From: Desulfitobacteriaceae bacterium
Lineage (GTDB): Bacteria; Bacillota; Dehalobacteriia; Dehalobacteriales; Dehalobacteriaceae
DNA: 39,103 bases
Direction of reading: 5' to 3'
Assembly (NCBI GenBank): GCA_028709045.1
Contig: JAQVXR010000005.1
Coordinates: forward strand, 1-39,103
Program-made: the position numbers and the translations under genes
In this document: positions 32,867 to 39,103 of the stretch, piece by piece
Layout: each line of letters opens with the position of its first letter
How positions within the stretch are numbered: position 1 is the first letter of the stretch
Notes under the pieces: generated by a model
The model's input: the letters and a program-made list of their open reading frames with translations, nothing else
What the model was told of the DNA's origin: nothing
Databases searched by the model: none

Positions 32867-33000
32867 AATATGTCATTCCTTTCATTTTGCCATTCGGCTT
32901 CCTGCTACCCTACAATTGGTATCTTTTTCTAAGGATAGTATTTACATAAACTTCTTATTTCTACTCCCTTGTTTAAAATCCTTTATTCCTGTATAAAGAA

Positions 33001-33104
33001 ACTTGGCTTGCGCCAAGTCTCAGACGCAGGCGCGCCAGAATTTCTAGTATTGTACTTTTTACAATGCGTAGAAATCCCAGTCCTTTAGGGGAAGCCTTAG
33101 TTGC
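33001..33104 (-). ncRNA. Hairpin-rich repeat copy 2, candidate small RNA on the minus strand
   Basis: Three hairpins are seen in minus-strand order: GGGAAGC / GCTTCCC (33088-33114); ATTTCTA / TAGAAAT with inner ATTGTA / TACAAT; and ACTTGGC-GCAA-GCCAAGT (33001-33018), followed by TTTCTTTAT, which reads as a terminator. The central and right parts recur at 21963-22050. It fills the divergent 319-base gap between yicC and rqcH. No protein is encoded and no known RNA family is recognised. It may be a mobile repeat rather than a functional RNA. Confidence 0.45.
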
Positions 33105-33153
33105 CCTGCTTCCCATGGCCTTTTAAACCTTGTGGACGTCCCCTCTCAGCCTA

Positions 33154-33162
33154 TGATATACT
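33154..33162 (+). promoter_or_regulatory. Extended -10 promoter of rqcH
   Basis: TGATATACT, i.e. TG-n-TATACT, about 24 bases before the rqcH start codon. The -35 is weak. Confidence 0.4.
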
Positions 33163-33185
33163 ACCGTTGAAACGGAGGGAACCCT

Positions 33186-34943
33186 ATGCCTTTTGATGGT
33201 TTTGTTTTAGCTGCGGTAACTGCTGAATTAAAGGATAAAATCGTGTCCGGGCGCATCATAAAAATCTACCAGCCCCAACCAAACTTGATTATCTTGCGTA
33301 TCCGCAAAGAAAAAGACAATCTCCAGCTTTTAATTTCCGCTCATCCGGTGACCGGAAGAATTTATTTAAGCCAAATAACAAGAGAAAATCCCATCCAAGC
33401 CCCACTCTTTTGTATGGTGCTACGCAAACATCTGGAAGGAGGACGAATCACCGGCATTGAACAAGATAGTCTGGAACGGGTGTTGAAAATCCGAGTAGAA
33501 GCCATAGATGAAATCGGGGACAGGTCTGAGAAATTTTTAATTGTTGAAATCATGGGTAAGCACAGCAATATTATTCTCGTTAATCCTAAACAAAACGAAA
33601 TTCTGGATGGAATCAGACGTTTCACCCATTTGGTTTCCCGACACCGGGAAGTGCTACCGGGGCGTCCTTACCTTTCTCCTCCTGCTCAGAATAAAGAGAA
33701 TCCCCTGGAAATAGATGAAGATAGTTTTCGCAGCCGACTCTTGAACATACCTTTATCAACTAAGCTTTCCAACGCACTGGTTAAAAATTTTTCCGGCTTC
33801 TCCCCACTGTTAGCCCGGGAAGTAATAGCAAGAACTCAATTACCGGAAAACACGACGATCGACTCCATGGGCGACTATGACTTTATCAGATGCTGGCAAG
33901 CTTTCCAGGAAATTATTGATGGGGTAAAAAGCGGCTTTTATCAACCTACAGTGGCAGGTAATGAAAGGGAGCTTTGGGACTTCTCCTGCATTTCTCTTTT
34001 TCAATATGATCCTTCTCACCTGCAAAAGTTTTCCACTATGTCTCAGGCATTGGATTATTTCTATAGTCAGCGGGAACAGCAAGAACTGTTTTCTTCCCGT
34101 CAGCGGGAGTTAGAAAAAGTCGTCAAACAGGAAATAAATCGGCTGGCTAAAAAACTTGCTTTGCAGGAAGACAAGAAGGCGGAGACAGATAATGGCGAAA
34201 CATTTCGGGTTTATGGAGAATTGATTACCGCCTACATGTATCTCCTGAAAAAAGGAATGCATAAAGCCGAGCTTGAGAATTTTGACCAAGCAGGAACCAA
34301 GCTGGAAGTACCTTTGGATCCTCGCCTTACACCGGTGGAAAATGCCCAAGTCTATTTTAAAAAATATAACAAAGCCAAAACAGCCAAAGTATTAGTGGAA
34401 GAACAGATTAAAAAAGGCCGGAGTGAAATGGCCTATCTGGAGTCAGTGCTATCTTCTTTGGAGCAAGCGGTTGATTTGGCTGATTTAAATGAAGTCCGCA
34501 CAGAGCTTGCGGAAACCGGCTATCTGAAAGCAAAAAACCAACCCCGAAAGAAATCGGCGGAACCTGTTTCCCCGCCCCTTTCTTTTGTTTCACCGGATGG
34601 TTACACTATCCTGGTAGGCAAAAACAACAAGCAAAACGACCGGCTCACCCTGAAGACTGCAGGTAAAGACGATATGTGGCTTCATACCAAAAACATTCCC
34701 GGAAGCCATGTAATCATCAGAAAAAAACCGGGTACAGATATCCCCTATACCACAATTGAAACGGCCGCCAAGCTTGCCGCTTTCTACAGCAAGGCTCGGT
34801 ATTCTTCTCAGGTTCCGGTGGACTACACTCCGGTCCGCCAGGTAAAAAAACCGGCCGGGGCAAAACCGGGCATGGTGATTTACTTTGAACAAAAAACCAT
34901 TTATGTTACCCCGGATGCCATTCCGCCAAAACCTTTGAGTTAG
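33186..34943 (+). CDS. rqcH: Rqc2 homologue RqcH (NFACT protein, ribosome quality control)
   Basis: Binds split 50S subunits carrying stalled nascent chains and recruits tRNA-Ala to add C-terminal alanine tails that mark the chain for decay; formerly called fibronectin-binding protein. 585 aa. The NFACT-N domain (1-~270) starts MPFDGFVLAAVTAELKD, then come HhH and coiled-coil segments (~300-440), and NFACT-R (DUF814) with DDMWLHTKNIPGSHVIIR and AAFYSKAR (~490-550). The catalytic-type DR pair of B. subtilis RqcH (97-98) reads Glu97-Arg98 here. GGAGGG precedes the ATG. Its strand is opposite to its neighbours. Confidence 0.95.
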   Translation: MPFDGFVLAAVTAELKDKIVSGRIIKIYQPQPNLIILRIRKEKDNLQLLISAHPVTGRIYLSQITRENPIQAPLFCMVLRKHLEGGRITGIEQDSLERVLKIRVEAIDEIGDRSEKFLIVEIMGKHSNIILVNPKQNEILDGIRRFTHLVSRHREVLPGRPYLSPPAQNKENPLEIDEDSFRSRLLNIPLSTKLSNALVKNFSGFSPLLAREVIARTQLPENTTIDSMGDYDFIRCWQAFQEIIDGVKSGFYQPTVAGNERELWDFSCISLFQYDPSHLQKFSTMSQALDYFYSQREQQELFSSRQRELEKVVKQEINRLAKKLALQEDKKAETDNGETFRVYGELITAYMYLLKKGMHKAELENFDQAGTKLEVPLDPRLTPVENAQVYFKKYNKAKTAKVLVEEQIKKGRSEMAYLESVLSSLEQAVDLADLNEVRTELAETGYLKAKNQPRKKSAEPVSPPLSFVSPDGYTILVGKNNKQNDRLTLKTAGKDDMWLHTKNIPGSHVIIRKKPGTDIPYTTIETAAKLAAFYSKARYSSQVPVDYTPVRQVKKPAGAKPGMVIYFEQKTIYVTPDAIPPKPLS

Positions 34944-34988
34944 CGAGCATCACTGTCGGTTGGCTTTATCCATGCCCATGATGGGTAT

Positions 34989-36461
34989 CTATCTTCTATT
35001 AAAATGGTTTAAGATATATTCTTTGATATCATATATACGGGGTTTGTTAAGATCTTGATCGGAACCGGAAATAATCAATGGCACCAGGGAATCTACCCGG
35101 TGGATAGAGCCATGGCTGCCGCCGTTGGGATGAACCGGTGCAGCTTCACTTAAAAATTCGCATCCTGGAACAGCCGAAAGCAGAATACGCATACCGACAC
35201 GACAATCCAAAGCCTGCTTGATCCTGGTGAGAGCATCAGGGAAATCATCTGAATTGAAAATTCCATCTTTTATCTCACCGTTAAGAGCCGATATATCACC
35301 TTCAATGTTCCAGGCTGCACCCCAATTATCACGGATATCTTCTCCCGAAGAAAATGAAAGCATTCTTTCACTGCCACCCTGCCGAACAAAGTACCTGCCG
35401 TTTTCCTGCCACATAATCAATTCAATTCTCTTATCCGGTAAAAGGCTGGCAATAACTTGATCCCGGACGGTTTTACTGTCATTTAAAATTTCTACAGCAG
35501 CCATGCGCTCATTGCAGCAAACTACTATTTCCTTTCCTGTTTCCGCCCGATCCCTCAGTCCCATCCGAGGAAAATCACTTAAAATATGGTCGAGATTGAT
35601 CAGGGCTTCTTTTCTCGTTCCGATATCACTTTGGGCATGGTCTCCGCATAACATAATAACATTTTCCTCTATCGCTTGAGACCAGTTGGAAAAACAGTTC
35701 AGAACTTTTTGCAGATGCCTGTCTACCCGAATTAAGCTCTTTTTATATCCCGAGGTATTATGTACATGGATGTAATGATCAGTATCGGGAAAATAAACAA
35801 GGGAGAAATCTGCCTGCCGGCCGTTTTCTAGATCCCACTTTAACGCTTCACCGACAAACGTATCATTCACCCCTAATTTCCGAAAGGGGCTTTTCCAAAA
35901 CCACGGTATTTTTGCCCCTCTTTTTGTCAACTTCCCCAGAATTAACTGATCAGGTCCAAATAATTTACGGGAAGATAACTGAAACAAAGAAGATAGCTTT
36001 AAAGACAGGGGAATTTCCACTTCTTGTTCCTTGCTCCCCCGGTAAATAAAAAAATTATAGCAGGCAGAGGTGATTCCTTGCGCTGCCAACAGTTCATAAA
36101 TGGTGCTTACTTTTTTCCCTAAATGAGTATCATTCAGCCGGTAAAGCAAGTTCTCCAGCACCTGACAGGGACCTAATTTCAAAATCGCCGTCAAAGTTGC
36201 CCCGTAGTTAATATGCTCTTTTCTTTCCCGATCATACCAGACAAATCCGGGTACCAAGTGCTCCCCCGGCCCGCACCCTGTCGCAATAGCGGCAGAAGCA
36301 GTTGGAGTCATGGTGGGAAAACTGGACACACAATCCCGGTGGTAAAAGCCGTTTTGGACTAAAAAATCAAAAGCAGGAACCAATCCCCGTCCCAAATATT
36401 TTTCCAAAGCAGCAGGCTGGAGAGAATCCACCACCGTGAGAATTAACTTCTTTTGCCTCAT
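34989..36461 (-). CDS. Alkaline-phosphatase-superfamily phosphodiesterase/nucleotide pyrophosphatase-like protein
   Basis: 490 aa, type I phosphodiesterase fold (PF01663). Metal-binding Asp is in LTVVDSLQP (Asp12), the nucleophile Thr in SFPTMTPTASAAIATG (about Thr52), and further metal ligands in YFPDTDHYIHVH (about 245-256), LCGDHAQSD (about 295) and NGGSHGSIH near the end. There is no signal peptide or membrane helix, so it acts in the cytoplasm. Close relatives hydrolyse phosphodiester or phosphonate bonds, but the substrate is unknown. It lies between the pyrimidine operon and rqcH, with its own likely promoter. Confidence 0.85.
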   Translation of the reverse strand: MRQKKLILTVVDSLQPAALEKYLGRGLVPAFDFLVQNGFYHRDCVSSFPTMTPTASAAIATGCGPGEHLVPGFVWYDRERKEHINYGATLTAILKLGPCQVLENLLYRLNDTHLGKKVSTIYELLAAQGITSACYNFFIYRGSKEQEVEIPLSLKLSSLFQLSSRKLFGPDQLILGKLTKRGAKIPWFWKSPFRKLGVNDTFVGEALKWDLENGRQADFSLVYFPDTDHYIHVHNTSGYKKSLIRVDRHLQKVLNCFSNWSQAIEENVIMLCGDHAQSDIGTRKEALINLDHILSDFPRMGLRDRAETGKEIVVCCNERMAAVEILNDSKTVRDQVIASLLPDKRIELIMWQENGRYFVRQGGSERMLSFSSGEDIRDNWGAAWNIEGDISALNGEIKDGIFNSDDFPDALTRIKQALDCRVGMRILLSAVPGCEFLSEAAPVHPNGGSHGSIHRVDSLVPLIISGSDQDLNKPRIYDIKEYILNHFNRR

Positions 36462-36495
36462 CCCTCACTCAATCCGCCTTTATTTGAAATGACCA

Positions 36496-36527
36496 AAACC
36501 ACTGAACATAAAAATCCTCAGCGGTTT
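36496..36527 (-). terminator. Hairpin in the phosphodiesterase leader / end of pyr operon
   Basis: Minus strand AAACCGCTGA / TCAGTGGTTT, a 10-bp stem with one wobble and a 12-base loop, followed by TGGTCATTTC. The T run is poor, so termination may be incomplete. It lies after the candidate promoter at 36581-36609 and before the gene, so it could act on both transcripts. Confidence 0.45.
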
Positions 36528-36580
36528 CATTAAAAAGGGCATTGCTGTATCCTAATCCATAAAAGAATTATATACTATAT

Positions 36581-36609
36581 ATTATACCACTTTTTTACTG
36601 AGGTACCAA
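36581..36609 (-). promoter_or_regulatory. Candidate sigma-A promoter of the phosphodiesterase gene
   Basis: Minus strand: -35 TTGGTA (36604-36609), 17-base spacer, perfect -10 TATAAT (36581-36586), beginning 22 bases after the pyrE stop. Confidence 0.5.
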
Positions 36610-36630
36610 AAACAATGGGCGGTTATTACT

Positions 36631-37209
36631 TTATTTTATCTTACGGCTGCCCGGTTTCATTGCAGGAATTCCCTCCCGGCACAGAGGGCAGTCTTCTTCC
36701 GTCCAACTAGGCACTTCCATATTTATTACCGCTTCCAGCTTGGCATCAAATTGAACTTTACCACCGCTTCTATCCACCAGCACACCAATTCCGGCAACCT
36801 TACCTCCTTGGGCAATAACCATCTCTGCCACTTCCCGCACCGATCCTCCGGTGGTAATGACATCTTCCACTATTAAAACTTTTGCCCCGGGCTCAATGCA
36901 AAAACCTCTGCGTAAAGTCATTACCCCATTTTCCCGCTCGGCAAACATATTCTTTACTCCTAAATGGCGGGATACTTCATAGGCAACCAAAATTCCTCCC
37001 ATTGCCGGACCGATGACAATATCTACACCGTCATTTCGGAACCTGTCTGCAATTTCTTGGCAGAGAAGAGATGTAAACTCCGGGTACTGAAGAACTTGGG
37101 CACATTGGACATAGCGATTACTGTGCCGACCGGAAGTAAGGAGAAAGTGGCCTTCCAAAAGGGCCCCTGACTTCCGGAATAAATCTAAAGCCTGATCTTG
37201 ACTAAGCAT
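36631..37209 (-). CDS. pyrE: Orotate phosphoribosyltransferase
   Basis: Joins orotate to PRPP to give OMP, the fifth step of UMP synthesis. 192 aa. PRPP-binding motif VLIVEDVITTGGSVREV (about 118-134), HFLLTSGRHSNRYVQ near the N-terminus, and GPAMGGILVAYE. The start is the ATG at 37209 (GGAGGAGG seven bases upstream), overlapping pyrF by 8 bases; an upstream in-frame start at 37290 would run inside pyrF. The C-terminus carries a CPLC pair (EEDCPLCREGIP), seen in a subset of bacterial PyrE proteins. Confidence 0.96.
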   Translation of the reverse strand: MLSQDQALDLFRKSGALLEGHFLLTSGRHSNRYVQCAQVLQYPEFTSLLCQEIADRFRNDGVDIVIGPAMGGILVAYEVSRHLGVKNMFAERENGVMTLRRGFCIEPGAKVLIVEDVITTGGSVREVAEMVIAQGGKVAGIGVLVDRSGGKVQFDAKLEAVINMEVPSWTEEDCPLCREGIPAMKPGSRKIK

Positions 37210-37924
37210 TTGCTGCCTCCTCCATTTCCTCAATAATTTTAGCTGCTGCTTCCCGGGGATTTTTATGAGCGGTAATTGGCCTCCCCACAACCAGATAATC
37301 TGCTCCCTGCTGAACAGCTTCCTTGGGAGTCATTACTCTCTTTTGATCGTTAGCTGCCGCCCAAAGAGGACGCACTCCCGGAGTGACAATCAAGAAATCC
37401 GAGCCACAGGCTTTGCGCAAAGGCAAAATTTCCCGGGGAGATGCCACAACCCCATCCAGACCGGCCTTTTGAGCCAGTTTCGCCCAAGCTGTTACCTGAT
37501 CCTCAATGGAACGATCTATTCCCACTTCCCGTTCAAAAACATCCTGGCTGATACTGGTTAAAACAGTAACGCCGATGACCAGCGGCTTTTTTATCTCCAG
37601 TCTTTCTGCTGCCTCTTTGGCTGCCCCTGTTGCCCCATGCATCATTTCAAAGCCGCCGGAAGCATGAACATTGAACATAAAAACCTTCATACCTGTGATA
37701 ACTTTTGCCGCCTGAGCAACGGTATTGGGAATATCATGAAATTTTAAGTCGACAAAAACCTTCCCCCCCAGTCCCTGAATCTCTTTGACGATCCCGGGAC
37801 CTTCACTGTTAAAAAGCTGCATGCCAATTTTAAATGCACCTACACGACCGGTAAGCTGTTCCACCAAGCCAAGGGCTTCCTTTTGGCCTGCCACATCAAG
37901 GGCAACAATTAGTTTTTCCTTCAC
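37202..37924 (-). CDS. pyrF: Orotidine 5'-phosphate decarboxylase
   Basis: Decarboxylates OMP to UMP. 240 aa TIM barrel: LIVALDVAGQKEALGLVEQL, catalytic KxxD in FVDLKFHDIPNT (about 58-69), and VTPGVRP with the phosphate-binding VVGRPI near the end. GTG start at 37924 with AGGAGGG upstream. It overlaps pyrE by 8 bases, suggesting coupling. Confidence 0.97.
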   Translation of the reverse strand: MKEKLIVALDVAGQKEALGLVEQLTGRVGAFKIGMQLFNSEGPGIVKEIQGLGGKVFVDLKFHDIPNTVAQAAKVITGMKVFMFNVHASGGFEMMHGATGAAKEAAERLEIKKPLVIGVTVLTSISQDVFEREVGIDRSIEDQVTAWAKLAQKAGLDGVVASPREILPLRKACGSDFLIVTPGVRPLWAAANDQKRVMTPKEAVQQGADYLVVGRPITAHKNPREAAAKIIEEMEEAANA

Positions 37925-37966
37925 CGTGTTAACCCTCCTAAAGTTAAATTAGTTATGTAAAGTATT

Positions 37967-38893
37967 TCACTGTTTTCGGCATTTCCACGCCAATCCTACA
38001 ATATCATTGACATCGTTAAACCCGTTTTCCACCAAGTAGTTTTCGATCCCCTCAATAACTTCTATCACTGTACGAGGATTGATAAAATTAGCCGTTCCAA
38101 CCGCTACTGCACTAGCCCCGGCGAGCATTAATTCTACGGCATCCCGCCAGGAAGTGACTCCTCCCATTCCGATGATAGGTAAATCTACAGCCTGGCTTAC
38201 CTGCCAAATCATGCGCACCGCAACCGGTTTAACCGCCGGGCCAGAGAGGCCTCCGAAAGTATTAGCCAACACCGGTTTCTTTTTCTCAATATCAATCGCC
38301 ATACCTAAGAGGGTATTGATTAAGGAAAGAGCATCTGCACCGGCATCTTGAACGGCCTGGGCTACTGTTACGATATCGGTAACATTGGGAGATAGTTTGG
38401 CGATCACCGGTAAAGATGTATGTGCCTTTACGGTATGAATTACTTCCCCTGCCGCCCGACAGTCGGTGCCAAAAGCCAATCCTCCCTTTTTTACATTAGG
38501 GCAGGATATATTTACCTCCAGGGCAGAAACTCCGGATACCTTATCGAGACGTGCTGCAACCTCTCCATAATCCTCCACCGTATTTCCCGCAATATTGACG
38601 ATAACCGGAACTTGATACCGGCGTAAAAAGGGCAGGGCATCCTTGATAAAAACATCTACTCCAGGGTTCTCTAATCCGATTGCATTAAGGATTCCGGCAG
38701 GTGTCTCCACCAACCTGGGGGGTGGGTTTCCCGCCCGGGGTTTTAAGGTAGTTCCTTTTACCGTAACAGCTCCCAGTTTGTTCAAATCAAGGTAGGGAGC
38801 ATATTCCCTTCCAAATCCAAAGGTGCCTGACGCTGTAGTAACCGGGTTTTTCATCACCATCCCGGCAATATTCACCGACATATTAGGGTTCAC
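37967..38893 (-). CDS. pyrD: Dihydroorotate dehydrogenase, class 1B catalytic subunit
   Basis: Oxidises dihydroorotate to orotate with FMN. 308 aa barrel with class 1B features: [41 protein letters not shown], active-site Cys in [12 protein letters not shown] (about 133), and [26 protein letters not shown]. Class 1B passes electrons to NAD+ through PyrK, whose gene overlaps it by 11 bases. GTG start at 38893. Confidence 0.96.
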   Translation of the reverse strand: MNPNMSVNIAGMVMKNPVTTASGTFGFGREYAPYLDLNKLGAVTVKGTTLKPRAGNPPPRLVETPAGILNAIGLENPGVDVFIKDALPFLRRYQVPVIVNIAGNTVEDYGEVAARLDKVSGVSALEVNISCPNVKKGGLAFGTDCRAAGEVIHTVKAHTSLPVIAKLSPNVTDIVTVAQAVQDAGADALSLINTLLGMAIDIEKKKPVLANTFGGLSGPAVKPVAVRMIWQVSQAVDLPIIGMGGVTSWRDAVELMLAGASAVAVGTANFINPRTVIEVIEGIENYLVENGFNDVNDIVGLAWKCRKQ

Positions 38894-39103
38894 GGTTCAA
38901 TTTCACCTCCCCCATAGTAAATACGGGACCGTCTGTACAAACCTTCAGGTACTTTTTTTCATCTGTTCCTTCTTTTTCGCAGGCACAGCTTAAACAAGCC
39001 CCCACACCGCACCCCATATACTCTTCCAGGGATACTTGCCCGGGAATCTGCCTTTTGGCACAGCTTTTTTCAATCTCAGCTAGCATCGGTCCGGGACCGC
39101 AGG
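38883..39103 (-). CDS. pyrK: Dihydroorotate dehydrogenase electron-transfer subunit PyrK (5' part cut by window edge)
   Basis: The C-terminal ~72 residues are visible, entering the window as [14 protein letters not shown]. They contain the 2Fe-2S ligand pattern [12 protein letters not shown]...KVCTDGPVF. In the holoenzyme PyrK holds FAD and this cluster and reduces NAD+. The FAD/NAD-binding part lies beyond base 39103. Directly upstream of and overlapping pyrD. Confidence 0.95.
   Translation of the reverse strand, partial: CGPGPMLAEIEKSCAKRQIPGQVSLEEYMGCGVGACLSCACEKEGTDEKKYLKVCTDGPVFTMGEVKLNREP

Noticed and set aside
1-39103. CRISPR arrays, phage genes, complete transposases, toxin-antitoxin pairs, rRNA
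   Set aside because: None found: no regularly spaced direct repeats, no integrase or transposase motifs, and no rRNA-like sequence on either strand.

Overview
The window looks like a chromosomal segment of an endospore-forming member of the Clostridia (low to moderate GC Firmicutes). The basis is a Spo0E-type phosphatase, RemA, an S-layer (SLH) protein, an orphan sporulation-type histidine kinase, RqcH, NAD-type PyrD/PyrK, and the order yicC-mihF-remA-gmk-rpoZ-coaBC-metK. Nearly every gene is on the minus strand; the exceptions are rqcH and one tRNA gene. No species is claimed.

Layout, read in the direction of minus-strand transcription (right to left). (1) 39103-36631: 3' part of the pyrimidine operon, pyrK(partial)-pyrD-pyrF-pyrE. 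(2) 36461-33186: an alkaline-phosphatase-superfamily phosphodiesterase with its own promoter, then rqcH on the plus strand, then a structured repeat. (3) 32866-28118: a core housekeeping block yicC, mihF-like, remA, gmk, rpoZ, coaBC, metK. (4) 27900-4350: about 24 kb of accessory genes. (5) 4349-1: a DASS-family carboxylate transporter, then priA and def. In many related genomes metK, coaBC, priA and def sit together, so regions 4-5 probably split an ancestral metK-priA-def neighbourhood.

The accessory stretch is dominated by metal, sulfur and selenium handling. It holds an sdpR/sdpI pair, a DUF1992 protein, an orphan histidine kinase, a DtxR-type regulator with feoAB, a Zn/Mn ABC transporter with a Fur-family regulator, and a tightly coupled selenium cassette (YedE transporter, class V cysteine desulfurase/selenocysteine lyase-like enzyme, TusA-like protein, DUF3343). 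It continues with a Spo0E-like phosphatase and SLH protein, a three-gene glycan cassette (sugar-phosphate transferase, ATP-grasp, HAD), and a group of IscU-like scaffold, FMN split-barrel protein, radical SAM enzyme, CDF metal transporter fused to a NifX-like domain, and TrmO. Regulatory DNA can be read directly: a sigma-54 promoter before the IscU-like gene, matching GTTAG...CTAAC palindromes at feoA and the DtxR-type gene, a Fur-type box before the metal-binding lipoprotein, and a perfect 12-bp inverted repeat before sdpR.

The accessory stretch is also a gene graveyard. It contains an iron-siderophore binding-protein fragment beside tRNA-Thr(CGU), a C-terminal fragment resembling class II ribonucleotide reductase, a glutamate-synthase-like gene with its core deleted, and a frameshifted copper-amine-oxidase-domain protein. 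Two intergenic copies of a hairpin-forming repeat (21963-22050 and 33001-33104) and one MITE-like palindrome (26792-26869) are the main unexplained non-coding elements. No CRISPR array, complete insertion sequence, prophage or rRNA gene was seen.
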